Shown here in pieces: positions 33,381 to 46,409 of a stretch of DNA of 64,000 bases. Position 1 is the stretch's first letter; each line of letters opens with the position of its first letter. The position numbers and the translations under genes are program-made. This stretch comes from Cryptomeria japonica (lineage: Eukaryota > Streptophyta > Pinopsida > Cupressales > Cupressaceae): contig NC_081409.1 of NCBI RefSeq assembly GCF_030272615.1, forward strand, positions 21,082,260 to 21,146,259. Reading direction: 5' to 3'. Under the pieces are notes generated by a model. That model made no database searches, had not been told where the DNA came from, and worked only from the letters and a program-made list of their open reading frames with translations.

Positions 33381-36300
33381 TTGATGTCCTCAGTGGAATA
33401 TGTAAGAGACAAAATCATGGTGATCAATGCAGAGTTGGCAAGGAAAGTGGATGATCAGGAGGAAGAGAATAGACTCCTGAAAGAGAAATTAATTGAATTG
33501 GAGAGTAAGCTTGGTGCAATTGAAACTAAGGCTGATGAAGTGTTGGTAAAGGTTGAAGGAGCAGAAGGGAAGGGTAAAGAAGTGTTAGAGATAGACAAAG
33601 TGCCTGAACCAGATCCTATCCTAGAGAAAGAACCTTTCCTGAAGGCGTTGAAAGCCTTGAGTGGTAAATCACTAGAAGGATTGCCATTGTTCACTGGTAA
33701 GATGGAGGCAGAAGTGGTCTTAGAATGGATAGAAGGTATGGAGAACCACTTTGAATATGAAGGTATAATTGAAGCCCAGGGAGTCATGGTAGACAAGTCC
33801 AGGATGAGAGGAGTTGCTCTCACATAGTGGCAATTTGTAAGAGATGAGAGGAAGAAAGTGGATGAAGCACCCATCTCTTCTTGGAAAGGGATGATAGTAA
33901 AAATTAAAGAAGTCTACCTCCCTGATGACTATGAAGTGCAAATTCATAGGAAGAGACAAAATTTAAGACAAAAAGACCTTGATGTTAGTAGCTACACAGA
34001 GGAGTTTCACAAACTTAGCCTTAGATCTCATGTGGTGGAAGAAGAGAGTCTCAAGGTTGCTAGGTACCTAAATGGTCTACGGTGGAACATCCAAGAAGAA
34101 ATCAGCCTCATGAGCCCAAAAATAGTCCATCAAACCTTTCAGTTTGCCCTTAAAGTGGAGGAAAAACTGAAAAGAAAACATGACTCAAGCAGCAATAGAG
34201 GCCATAGGGGAGGCTTTGGAGGAAGAAGTACTGAACAAAGAACACAAGGTGAGTCCAAGCTCATAGAGCAGCAAGAGAGTGGCACTAGTAGAGGAGGATT
34301 CAATTGAAGAAGGGGATCAAATAGTGGTTCCAAGGGAAGATGTAGTGGACAAGGTAGAGGTTCCTCATATTTTGCAACAATGAAGTGATACCATTGTAAC
34401 CAACTTGGCCATCCAACATATAGGTGTCCAGAGAAGGGATCATCATCACAAGGTAGTGAAATAAGAGTGAACTATCTTCAAGAAGAGTCTTCAAGCAGCA
34501 TGACCTCAAAGGTTGCCTTAGAGTCAGAAGTAGGTGACAACTTGATGATAAGGAGAACTTTGATCAAAGAACTCGTCAGAGAAGAGCCTAGCCAAAGAAG
34601 GGCCTTATTTAGAATCAAATGCAAGATTATGGACAAAGTGTGCAAAGTGATAATTGATTCAGGGTCTACAGACAATATTGTATTAGAAGAGGCAGTGAGT
34701 AAACTCAAATTGCAAAGGATACCTCACAACAGGTCTAGTAGATTCACTTGGTTAAACAAAGGTCAACATGTTCTAGTCAATGAGCAAGCATGGGTGGATT
34801 TTACCATTGGAAGGTATAAGGACAAGGTATTATGTGATGTCCTACCCATGGATTCATGTCATCTCCTATTAGGAAGACCATGGAAATTTGATAGACAAGC
34901 TATCCATGATGGAGCCAAGAATGCATACTCATTCAAGAAAGATGGAGTCACATTCAAGATTCACTCTATCCTTGAGGAAGGTGAGAAAAGGGAAGCAAGT
35001 CCTAATGTTCTTTTGGTAAGTGAAAAATAGTTTTTGAAGACTCTTGAGCAAGGTGAAGGTGTAGGATTTGCACTAGTGATGAACCCTAAAGAGGAAGACA
35101 AGAAAGAACAGTTAGATTTGCCAAAAGAGGTGCAAGATTTGTTGAAGAAATTCAAAGGCGTAGTAAGTGACGGACAACCAGCCACATTACCTCCTAAAAG
35201 AGCCATAAGCCATCAAATAGACTTCATTCCTGGAGCATCCTTACTTAACAAGGAAACTTATAAGATGACTCCCAAACAAAAAGTTGAGATTGCCAAGCAA
35301 ATCCAAGAGCTCTTGGACCAAGGCCTAATTACGAAAAGCATTAGCCCTTGTGCTGTCCCTACTATGTTAGCCCCAAAGAAAGGTGGTACTTGGAGGTTGT
35401 GTACTGATTATAGAGCCATAAATAGGATCACCATCAGATATAGGTTCCCTATTCCTAGAATAGAAGACCTCATGGATTGTTTAGGGGAAGCTAAGTGCTT
35501 TACCAAGAGTGACCTTAAAAGTGGATATCACCAAATTAGGATTAAAGAGGGTGATGAGTGGAAAACAACATTCAAGACAATAGAGGGACTTTATGAGTGG
35601 CTTATAATGCCATTTGGATTATCCAATTATCCAAGCACCTTCATGAGACTCATGAATGAGGTGATGAAGGATTTCATAGGTAAATTAGTGGTGGTATATC
35701 TAGATGAAATTCTCATTTTCAATAAGGATAGGGCAGATCATATTACTCATTTGCAAGATGTATTACAAAGATTGTATGATAAAAAGCTAACCATGAACTT
35801 GGATAAGTGTGAGTTTGTCAACCAGGATTTGGTTTACCTTGGGTTTGTATTGTCTCAAGGAAACCTAAAGATGGATCCCAGCAAGGTTTAATCTAGAGTA
35901 AATTGGCCCACTCCTAAGTCAAAAATAGAGGTGAGAAGCTTCCATGGACTAGCTCAGTACTATAGGAATTTCATTAGGCAATTCAGTGCTATATGTGCAC
36001 CAATGTTAGACACCATTAGAGGTGGAATGACTGAAACCTTGAAGGGGAAGATAGCTACTCAACCGGTGCTAGTGTTGCCTAGTTTTGAGAAATTTTTCAT
36101 TGTAGAATGTGATGCAAACAATGTTAAGGTAGGTGTTGTCCTAAGCCAATAAGAAAGACTAGTAGCTTTCCATAGTGAGAAGCTAAGTGATTCCAAGAAG
36201 AAATACTCCTATTATGATCTTGAGTTGCATGCTTTAGTGCAGGCTTTGAGAAAGTGGAGACACTATCTCCTCCCTAAGGAATTTGTAGTCTATACAGATA

Positions 36301-37988
36301 ACCAAGCATTGAGTTTCCTAAAATCACAAGATAAACTTAGTCATAAGCATATGAAATGGGTGGAGTATATGAAGGCCTATACATTCACCATTAAGCACAA
36401 GAAAGGGTGGTTAAACCGAGTAGCTGATGCATTAAGTAGAAGACTTTTGACAGTCCAAGAGATCCAATTGAGAAGCATAGGTGTTGACAATTTTAGAGGC
36501 TTATATCCAAAGAATGAAGACTTCTCAAATGCCTACAAGGTGTAAAAGGAGTATCAAAACCAATTCCATAGTGAGTATTCTGATTTTACTTTGCAAAATG
36601 GACTATTGTTTAGAGGTGGGCAGCTTTGTGTGTCTAGAGGCTCAATGAGGGAAAATCTCATACAAGAGAAGCATAATGGCAGCCTTAGTTGATATTTTGG
36701 ATTCAATAAGACTCAAGAGTTGGTTCAAAGGTACTACTATTGGCCAAGGATGAGTCAAGATGTGAAGAAGTATATGGAGACTTGCATAGTTTGCCAAAAG
36801 GCCAAAGGTACTTCTACAAATGCCAGTTTATACCAACCTCTTCCTATACCAAATAGACCTTGGCAATGCATTAGTATGGACTTTGTAGTAGGTTTACCAA
36901 GGAAAAAACATGGATATGACAACATTTATGTCATTGTGGAGAGATTTAGTAGAATGGCTCACTTTGTGCCTTGCAAGACTACTCATGATGCATGCCAAAA
37001 AGCTCAATTGTTCTTCAAAGAGGTAGTGAGGATACATGGTTTACCCATGAGAATTGTTTTAGATAGAGACTCAAAGTTCATGAGTAATTTTTGGAAGACA
37101 CTTTGGCAAAATCTTGGCACCAACCTCTCTTTTGGATTAGCCTATCATCCTCAAACAGATGGGCAGACCGAAGTGGTGAATAGGAGCTTGGAAAACTTAT
37201 TAAGGTGCCTTACTAAGGGATATGGTCAGACATAGGATCAAGTACTCTCACAAGCTGAATATGCATACAATGACACCATGAATAGGACTACCGACAAGAG
37301 CCCTTCTGAGGTGGTCTATGGAGTGCACTCAAGAGGAATTTTGGAGTTGAGAGACTTACATAGTGCAGCAGCAAGAAGTGGATATGAAAAAGACTTTGCT
37401 TAATTAATGAAGGAAGTACATGAATCAGTCAAGCAAGCATTGAAGGAGAACACAAGCAAACTCAAGAAAGCATTGAAGGAGAACATAAGAAAACTCAAGC
37501 AAAAAGTTGATGAAAGGAGGAAAAATCTACAATTTCAAGTGGGAGATCCTTTCATGGTGCACCTAAAAAAAGAAAGGCTATGGCAAGGAGTGCCTAACAC
37601 ATTACAAATGATAAGGATAGGTCCATTTACCATTCTAGCCAAGTATGGAGAAAATGCTTACAAGGTGGATCTACCTAGTGACATAGGATTTTCATCGGTT
37701 TTCAACATAGCAGACTTAATTGCCAATAAGGGACCAATTAAAGGTTCATATTGTAGTCACTCAAAGGTATCAAATGATGTGAACCAACTTCAATTACCAG
37801 CCAAACCAAATCCACAGGCCGAGAAGGTGTTGAGTTCAAGGATCGCCAAGAAGACAAGGCATCGAGCCTATTGGGAGAACCTCATCAAATGGCAGGGTAT
37901 GAATGATGTTGAAGCTACATGGGTGATTGAGATAGAGTTTAAGAAGCTTGGGATTGATCAGAATCTGATTTCCAAAGAGGTGACATGA
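33381..37988 (+). pseudogene. Element D gag-pol polyprotein (ten in-frame stops)
   Basis: One frame of 1,536 codons has no frameshift. Stops lie at 33825, 34305, 34386, 35028, 35889, 36150, 36543, 36690, 37233 and 37401. Order: coiled-coil-like N-terminus (33420-33560), gag core, CCHC knuckle with its first Cys replaced by the TGA at 34386, protease (VIIDSGSTDNIV, about 34650) and LLGRPW. RT follows (APKKGGTWRLCTDYRAIN, FTKSDLKSGYHQI, MPFGLSNYPSTFM), with the YxDD box as YLDEILIF, so the second catalytic Asp is Glu. RNase H is next (YTDNQAL, ADALSRR), then integrase with HHCC remnants and D,D-35-E (SMDFVVGLP, RIVLDRDSKF, DGQTEVVNRSLENLL), then a chromodomain (about 37840-37950). Near 36030 the RT-RNase H junction seems to lack about 17 codons in frame. 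Chromodomains steer integration into chromatin (family knowledge). Confidence 0.9.
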
Positions 37989-37999
37989 TCTTCTTTTGT

Positions 38000-38008
38000 T
38001 TGGGAGAA
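38000..38008 (+). other. Element D polypurine tract
   Basis: TTGGGAGAA immediately precedes the 3' LTR start TGGTGCAAGAGC; a purine run at this site is standard for chromoviruses. The tract is short. Confidence 0.6.
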
Positions 38009-39628
38009 TGGTGCAAGAGCACCTAGGACTTAGGCAAAATATTTTTCACAATTTTGGCTTGTATTGACCCAAATGAAGTCAGTAGTGAATAAGGACTCTA
38101 GGAGGGTCCAAGAGATAGTATTTTGTTTCAATGTAGGCCTAGGCTGAGTTAATTCTTCTTAGGTTTGCATTTTTATGTAAATAGTGGGTTTGAGTAGGTG
38201 GTTGACCTTCTTGATGGTCAAAAGTGTCAAAAATTGATATAGGAATTAGGGAGGGTTAAATAGGGCTTAGACATGTTTGAAAATTCATATGTGTTGATTT
38301 GGAATAGGTCTTATAGGTTGGAGAAACCAAAAGTGCAAAAATTACAAACTTGCAAAAAGTTGTCATGACAACTTTTGAAAGTTGTCATGACAACTTTTGT
38401 CCTGAATTGGTTAGCGGTGTAGTTAGGGATTTTCAAACACCCTAGGAGGAATCCAAATGTGGAAAAGCTATAAATACCCTCTCTTTCACATTTACCAAGG
38501 TTAGAGAAGTGTGTGATGTAAGTTCAACAACTGAAACTACTCATTTTCAGTCTTATTGACACGATTTTGGCTTGATTTCACTCATTTTGCAATTGAATAT
38601 GAGTTGAATCCATTGATCTAGAAATGGATTGAGTTACTCTTGTGTTTTTTTGTGTTTTTGGTTCAATTTAGAGTTTTATAAATACTGTTCATTTGTGTTT
38701 TCTTGCTTAAGTTTGCAAGCAGCTAGTTTTGGCTTGTATATAATAGTTTTCTTGTAAATATGGTTGCCCCATGAGTTCCACACATGCTGCCATCACGTCT
38801 AGTTGGGAAATTGTAGGCAACCAACTTTACATTTTAAATATTCAGGTTCAATTTTTGGAGAAGAGTTGAAGTATGACTGTCACCTTGTTCTAGGTGAGTC
38901 GAGGAGCAACCCGACAAGAGGAAACAAGGTTAAAATGAAGTGCTAATTGCAGGGGTGTGTGCCAAATCACCATTTCAGAGTTTGGAGGGGTCCATGGAGT
39001 TGGGATAGACTTTTTAATTAAGGGAGGATATTTTACAAATCCATTTGATGCCAAAACCCCAACTTGTTCATTCACTACCGGTTAAAGGCCTAGTAAACCC
39101 TTCAAAGCCCTCATTTTGGGGTTAGTACATTGTACGGTGAAACGAGGGGCCAAAACCACAAAAATCCTTCAGGTTTAGGTCTATCTTTGAATAAAATCCA
39201 AATTTATTTGAGGGTCTTTTGCATCGTTTTCCTTCAAGCCTCAGAAAACTGGATTTGGAGGCCAAAGTAGGGCTGATTCCTTGTAGCCCTTTTCTAGGCA
39301 TGATTTTGAAATCGGTAAGAAACCTAATGATTCCAAACCACTAATGGATCCTAAATGCATTCAAAAAATGTTAGAAGACACCTCCACACATTTTCATCAT
39401 CCCACAATAGTAGGAGGTTAGTTTGACAAGTTGAAGCCAAGAGGCCAGAATTGAGCACCTGAGAAGCACTGTGAATTGATAGGGTTCCTAACCAAAACAC
39501 CTGAAGAAAACACCTTAGAACTGTAAAGAATCAATCCCTAGAAGAGATTGAGAAGGACTTGGAGGTCTAGAGTGCAACTAGGCGTGGTGAGTTGGTGGAA
39601 TTGAGCAACACCAACTAGGTGAAGTGTT
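38009..39628 (+). repeat. Element D 3' LTR (3' truncated)
   Basis: It starts TGGTGCAAGAGCACC after the purine tract and ends abruptly at GAAGTGTT, short of the 5' LTR terminus. It carries a tandem duplication of the palindrome core that is single in the 5' LTR. Confidence 0.85.
38355..38397. repeat. Duplicated 22/20-bp palindrome in the element D 3' LTR
   Basis: AAAAGTTGTCA followed by its reverse complement TGACAACTTTT (38355-38376) is a perfect palindrome. A second 20-bp copy follows at 38378-38397. The 5' LTR has one copy at 32067-32088. The two LTRs were identical at insertion, so the difference arose afterwards. Confidence 0.85.
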
Positions 39629-41999
39629 TCAATCTTTAAGTATTTCAATTTTTAAGATCAATTGTGAGAAATTTTAAAATTTGAGAAAAAGAACATCCAC
39701 TTTAGGAACTTTATTTGGACTCAACTTCTTGCAATGACATGTATACAGTATGGATTCCACCATCCAACAAGTTGTGTTATGTTGGGTGATCCATATATTG
39801 CTATGCTAAACAATCACAACTAGCAAGCCACACTATATTAGGTGACCAATTCCTTAAGAAACATAAACAAGAACAAAAAAAAAAACTAGAAAGACACACT
39901 CTACTATATAATAAATTCTTTATGGAATGTAAACAACAATAGAGATCAAAATAGCAAGCCATGTTGTACTAGATGATCATGATGAGTCATATGAAATGGA
40001 TGTCATTGGCTAGAAATTTATGTTATATTGGTTGAATCATATACAATCAAAACCTTAGGGAATGTAAAAATGGATCACACTAATAGCTCACACTATAGTA
40101 GATGATCAAGAGAAGTCATATACCACAAAAACTATAAGAGATAGATTTGATGATCACACCTTAGGGGGTGTTATGCCACACAATGCCACCATTTATGGGG
40201 CACACCAAAGAAAATAATACACAAAAAGAAGGTCATATACTCCCCTTTATATGTTAGCATATTTTTATACTAATACCTCAAGGATAAGAGAGAGATCCAT
40301 ATCAAGAAAACACACCTTCAACATTAAGAAGAGATACACAATAATGATGCATGCGTCCAAGTGTGTAACATATCCTTATGAATGATGTACACACCTCTAA
40401 GAAAGGAAGGAATCATCACAAATGATATATACGTATTTAAATAAGGGTAAAGGGATCCTTATCAAGGATATACATTTTGAAACAAAGAGAAGGGATCCTC
40501 ATTAGGGATACATACCTTCCAAAAAGGCAAATATGGGATAATTATTGTCTAAGAATACCTACCTTCTTAAAAAAAAATTAGGAATCCATCCTAGCAAACT
40601 AGTTCAAACCATATCTAGCAGCTTTCTAGTTCTGTAATGTAAAAAAAAAATGTACCATATAATGTGTAAAACTGGTTTGAGTGAATATATGCAACCAAGG
40701 AATCATAAACTCGAAGATCTATTTATTAAAGTGTAGGAAGCATATAAGTGAGAACTAAAGAGTATAGCAATGGGAAGATTAATAGATTAGTATATATTGT
40801 GCAACTTTTAAGAATGAAATAGGTATTATATATATAATCTAAAATGAATGCATAAACATGAGAATGAATTATAAATTCTAGAGAATCCCTTAATTACATA
40901 ATATATTCTAGCATCACATTTAGTACATCATCATATAATTTATATATAGATTAAACTTATTGTATGGACATTTTCTTATTTCTAATGAGAGAAACTATAT
41001 ATGGTGAATGCAAGGGAGTTGAATATTTTTATGGATTTTTAAAATTTTAATTAACTTTGTATTTTAGTCTTCACATTGAAAATTTATATTTTCCTCGAAA
41101 AGAATTGTTCAAATTATATCACATAACACATTCTCATATCTTGATATAGGTAAACAAAAAGATCAAGAATATTTAGGAATATTTATCAAGTGCTTTTAAT
41201 GAAAAGTGATTAACATGAATAATATACTATTACTAAAGAAAACTTTTTTTAAATGTTGTTCCTAAAATTACATGATTTTAACATAATATTTTATTAAAAA
41301 AATTTTAAAATAATTATAATTATAGCTAACTATTTTTCTATATGTACTTTAATTAATGTACAAAATCAAAATAACATTATAATAAAATTATTATCTTAGA
41401 AATTAGATTAATTTTATAACCATTAATTTATATTCTTCAAATATATAATATTTTTCAACTAAATATATATATCTTTGATGAATAATTTTTAATAAAAAAT
41501 TTAAAATATTTTATTATAATTTAAAAGGTTGTTCATTTTTGTGTAAGCTCATAAAATATCTATTTAATACAATTCTAGTTTATCACATTCTCTAAGTCAA
41601 TTATGTGACTTTTATTTGTTGGGAAGAGTCGCTCTAAAAGAAATTTAGTCAGTAAAATTTTTTATGTGACTTTCATTTTATTTAGTGGGAACAATGGTCG
41701 GCAATGACTAGAAATGCACCCAACATTTGGTTTGATCATGAATACTTATAATTCGTTGCCTAGAAAATGTTTGGAAAATGCAATTGAACATTCAATTTGC
41801 ATTCATCCTTAAATCGACATGTCTTTTGCCATCTTGAACAATGGAAAGACAAATGCATCACACAATGAACTTTCTAATTTTGAATGGATAGTTTAGTTTT
41901 GTTGTGACAACTAGTGGTTGTGTTTCTTCTAAATATAACAATTGATTGGTATGTGTTAAGTGAACTTTGTATTTATAGATGATTATAAAATAAATATAT
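39629..41999. other. AT-rich intergenic DNA, no gene seen
   Basis: Between 40260 and 40560 loosely repeated phrases (ATACACACCTT, GGGATCCTTAT-like words) occur. No frame longer than chance is supported, and no RNA gene is seen. Confidence 0.5.
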
Positions 42000-42660
42000 T
42001 AATAATATTTTATATTACAATAATAGTATACTGATTTTTAATGAAATATATTATTGAGAAATAAATAAGATTAATCAATTGATGTAAATAGGTGATGATT
42101 CTTAATTTTTTTTACATGCACAAATTTAAAAAATTAAAAAGATGAAGAAATCATTAATTGAAATATCAATAATCTAAGCGGTATCATAGTTGGGAAGTAT
42201 ACCAAGTCTAGATTGTGACTTTGTGATTGTAGAGTTAGGTTGCATCTAGCATCATGACAATAAGAGCTCTATGAAAGAAAGAATCCATACAAAGGGTAGT
42301 TGTAAGTTGATATAATATTTGTAGAGCACTTTTAATTCACTCAATACTTTGTAGAATTCTAAAATAGTTAACCTAGGCTCAATTATTATAGACAAAATAT
42401 CATCTATTTCATCCATTATTTTTTAAATTTAATAGAATTACATACTTGTAATGAGGTAATATAATATTATTTTAAAAATTGGTTCATTCAAATCATTCAA
42501 TGTTTCAATTAACACTTTGTATTTCAAAAAAGTCCAAAGGTAAAATGTTGGAAGCAATAAAGAAAAGCCAAGTATATTTAATGGTCAAAGTTCTAGGAAT
42601 CCAACCTATATATCTCTTGTTTGTTGGGATTACCATCAACCTTGTAAATATTTTGTGAGT
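42000..42660 (+). repeat. Dispersed repeat R2, copy 1
   Basis: About 650 bases match 46410-47050 in the same orientation. Long shared runs include GAGCTCTATGAAAGAAAGAA, GCTCAATTATTATAGACAAA, AGAATTACATACTTGTAATG and AAGCCAAGTATATTTAATGG. Differences are scattered substitutions and indels. No coding or terminal repeats were seen. It may be an unclassified mobile element or a local segmental duplication. Confidence 0.8.
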
Positions 42661-43329
42661 AGTGATATGTACACTTAGCTCAACCCCTTCAAAAGCCCAT
42701 TTTAACCCACATACTTGATATTTATTAAATGGAAACCTATAGCTAAACATGGAACAAACAAGTTAGATAAAACATGATACTTGTTGTTTTCTCATTACAT
42801 CTTTTCTACATTGATCTTCTCTATTCTGAATCTCATATAGCGGTGCATGCACAGTAGGAGTAGGTTTATGTATGTAGGAGTAACCCGGAGCTCTAACGAA
42901 ATTATTTTTCTCTCTATTTCAAGTCATCTCATGGAGTGGACAATGGGATGCTTGGATCTATGAAGCTGACCATCCCTTCTCCAGAACTCATCAACCTATT
43001 CAAGCAATGATGGATTCTTTCTTTCCCTTCTTCCTACACTCTTCTATTCCTTTTCTGTTTGCATTTCTATGATCAATGTGATCTTTTCTCAGCTATTCAC
43101 ATGACTTGTGTGGGATCTTCTAAATAGTTTTATCTTTATAAATAAAGATATATTACATGCAGATGTTTTCTTTCTTGATTCATATATTTCATATTGGAAA
43201 TAAGATACTTGTATGGCATACGTTTTTTTAATAAAGATAGTAAACTTGGAAAAAAATTGTGTACCTTTTCTCTGCAATACATAAGACCTATTGTAGGTCA
43301 CCAAGATTTTTAAGTGTGATAAAATTTTG

Positions 43330-44720
43330 GTAACATTACCACCTAAACATTTGTATATTTTTTTAATGGTTTTCTAGGTATTGTGTTTTGTGGAAAATTA
43401 ATTATTATTTATTTTAAGTTAACTCCATGATTAAATGCATTTTAGTCAAAGCACTACTACTAATGGAAGGGTAACAAAATTTTGAATACTTATCTCGATT
43501 AAACATCACCTAAAATTTTGTACTACATTTTCTTAATTGCTTTGGTAGGTTTTGTCAATAGAGAAAACATTAAAGTGTTCTTTATTTTAAAGTAAAATCC
43601 ATGATTAAACATAATTGATTCAAATTAGTTTCAATAATGAATGGGTAACCAAAATTCCAATGTTTGACCATTGTAAACATTACCTAAAATATTGTAAAAT
43701 ATTTTTTAAAACAGTTTAATAAATTTTGTCTTTAGAGGAAGTTTTAAGTGTTTTTTTTTAATTTTGAAAGGAACTTCATAACTAAGTTCATTTGAGTTAA
43801 AGTAGTTCTAGTAGTATATGGGTTAAAAAGTTCAAATTCTTGACCAATGTAAATGTCACCTTAAATTTTATTTTAGATATTAATGGATGGGTAAGAAATT
43901 TTTCAAAGTTTCCAATCTTACAAACATCGCATACAAATTTGAGGCAATGTAGTACTAGTACTAGATGGGCAAGGAAAGTTTCAATGTTTCATTCCTATAA
44001 GGATTACATGAAATTTTGATCTACTATCTAGTAGGTTTGTCTTTAGAGTAAAGTTAAGTTTACTTGATTTTGAATAAAAAGTTATGGTTAAATGCATTTG
44101 ATACAAAGTCGTGCTAGTAATGGATGGATAACAACGTTTCAATTTTTGACCATGCTAAATATCATTTTAAATTTTGAGACAAAGTAATACTAGTATTGGA
44201 TAGGCAAGGAATGATCGAATGCTTCACCACTGTAAACATCACTTGAAATTTTGTATTATGTTTTTCATAATTGATTTGATAATTTTTCTCTTTAGAATAA
44301 ATTAGATGTTTTTTATTTTAAAAAAAATGCATGATTAAATACATTTTAATAAAATAATACTTACAATAAATGAATAAAAAAAAATAATATTTCATCGTAT
44401 TAAAAATAAAAAAATCATAAAGTGAAATTATTTCAAATCACTACTCCTAAAATATAAATGAATATATTTGACTCAAAAACTACTAAATTAAACCTTGGTA
44501 AAATATTATTTTCTTATCATTTTCTTTCTTTATCATTGAGATAATAGAGTTGTTCACCACACACCATCTACTATTTTGTTTTGGTAGATTTTGTCTTTAC
44601 AAAAAAAAAAAAAATTCTTAATTTTGAAAGAAACTCCATGATTAAATGCATGAGTTAAAATAATACCTATAATAGATGAATAAGAAAATTTCCAATATTT
44701 CATCTTATTAAAGCCTAAAA
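43330..44720. repeat. Diverged tandem repeat, unit about 170-175 bp
   Basis: The phrase AACATCACCTAAAATTTTGTA or a variant returns near 43334, 43503, 43678 and 43854, then irregularly at about 44003, 44161 and 44234. Each unit also has TTTTGTCTTTAGAG, TTTTGAAAGAAACTCCATGATTAAATGCAT and AGTAATGGATGGGTAA-like blocks, here given as consensus impressions. There are roughly seven or eight units, decaying to the right. A related patch lies at 60340-60670. Confidence 0.7.
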
Positions 44721-45050
44721 ATAAAAATAAATAACATGCTAATTAAAATGTTCATTTTCATAAAAGTGATTTTTTTTGTCAAATCATACCTTATTTAATG
44801 ATAAAGTTTATATTGTAGGCATCTAATAGTATTGAGTTCAAATCTTCTACAATATTAACAAGAGACACAAAGCGTCGAGTTCCTATCATCAATATGGTTA
44901 GTTTAGAGTAGTTGAAAGTAGAGATGCAATAGAGGGGGAGAGGAAGAAAGAGAACAATAGATAGAGATAGAGACAGGTAGAGGGAGAAATAGAGAGGAAG
45001 AGGCGGAGAGATATATAAGGGTAGAGAGATAGAGAGAAAGTGATAGATAA

Positions 45051-45052
<2 letters not shown>

Positions 45053-45097
<45 letters not shown>

Positions 45098-45098
45098 A
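45053..45098. repeat. GT/GA compound microsatellite
   Basis: A (GT)n run of about a dozen units passes into a (GA)n run. GA-rich sequence with ATAGAGA words extends leftward to about 44930. The long minus-strand open frame across it (Thr-His and Ser-Leu runs) is a product of the repeat, not a gene. Confidence 0.9.
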
Positions 45099-45889
45099 GT
45101 ATATATGTTGTTTGCTTTAATTTTAACAATAGCATGTCGAGGAAGCCCATGATGAGTTGTGCAATATGTATGAGAAGTTAGATTAAGTTTAACATTTAGG
45201 AAAGAAAAAAAATCAATTGTATTTTTTTTAAAACGTTTTATGGATATTATTATTATTAGCTAGTTTTCTTATAAGAAAAAACATTATTTCTATAAATCTA
45301 GATTAAACAAATAAATAAAAATAATTATCTAATAATTGAGCTAGGATGGATAATCGAAATTGAATTATGTATTATAATTAAATAAAGGGATAGGTGTACA
45401 TAGTTTTAGAATCGATGATAAATAAATTTGGTAGGTGTTGGTTGGAATATTTCTTCATTGTTGAAAGATTAGTTATTTTAGTTTGATGAATGTTTCAAAC
45501 TCTAAATTGAAATTATGAACCAAATTCAACAAAAATTATACTTCTTATCCCTATTTAATCACATTAAAAAACTGAAATTAGACTTGTATAGTGTAGTATG
45601 TAAGCATTAGATGTGAAATTGAAAAAAATATTGTATAGAGAAAATTAAAAAACTATTCCCTATAACAGTGGGCCAAAATATGAGGACTAATTGACTATTA
45701 ATTCATTAATTAATTAAAGTTTGTGAAAATGTATTTGTTAGAAATATTAAATTGAAAAGAAATAATTAAAGTTAAGATATTATATTATAATATTATATAC
45801 ATCTTTTTTAGTAGTATATTATTATTATATAATATTTATTAAAATTATAATATTATATACATCCTCATAAGATTATACGAACATTTATT

Positions 45890-46165
45890 AAAATTAGAAC
45901 ATACTAGCATATTGTAAGATTTTTCTTTTTAGTTTATAATCAAAACTTATCAACATCAAATTTGATAAGTGTCAAAATTTGCCAACACCAAATTTGATCA
46001 CAAAACATATTTTAACCTCATAATACTTGCATTTCAATTACTATCACAATTAATTAATCTATAATTAATTTCTTGTTAGTATACAATTTATTGTGTTAGC
46101 TTAAATTATTATTATTTTTAATTAGATTTAAGAATAAGAATTACAAAAACCAATATCTGAAACAT
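45890..46165 (+). repeat. Dispersed repeat R1, copy 2
   Basis: Partner of 28385-28650. The flanks of the two copies differ, so this is a dispersed repeat and not a large segmental duplication. It lies about 250 bases left of R2 copy 2. Confidence 0.75.
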
Positions 46166-46409
46166 TTAGAAAAAAAAGTACCAAAAGATGAAGATAAGCA
46201 TGGTTGGGTGCGTGAGGAGAAGAAGAGTGTAATGTTGAAAGGGGAGTGTGTAGCAATGCGTGGGGACAAGGGAAAACCTGTGTAAAGGTGAAGAAACAAA
46301 AAAATCAGTAACCACACCTTTTTAGACAACTGAAATGAAACAACAACAATGCGAAATTTATTTATTTATTTTTTGGGGATCCGGGGTGTCCCACAGGAGA
46401 TAGCCTATC

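Larger units (their letters stand above)
31814..39628 (+). mobile_element. Element D: chromovirus (Ty3/gypsy), both LTR ends truncated
   Basis: Direct LTR-like repeats (31814-33342 and 38009-39628) flank a single gag-pol frame with protease, RT, RNase H, integrase and chromodomain. A perfect initiator-Met type PBS (TGGTATCAGAGC) follows the 5' LTR, and a purine run (GGGAGAA) precedes the 3' LTR. The 5' LTR lacks about 95 bp present at the start of the 3' LTR, and the 3' LTR lacks about 25 bp present at the end of the 5' LTR, so no target duplication can be read. Orientation is opposite to B and C. The coding region is dead. Confidence 0.9.

Noticed and set aside
33455..33874. 139-codon minus-strand frame opposite the element D gag
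   Set aside because: It is the antisense shadow of the real gag frame; Ser-rich composition follows from the Glu/Lys codons on the other strand.
43330..44720. Centromeric satellite
   Set aside because: The unit length is suggestive, but there are only about eight decayed copies and nothing else points to a centromere.
44791..45150. 119-codon minus-strand open frame
   Set aside because: It is built from the GT/GA microsatellite and GA-rich flank (Thr-His and Ser-Leu runs) and has no motif.
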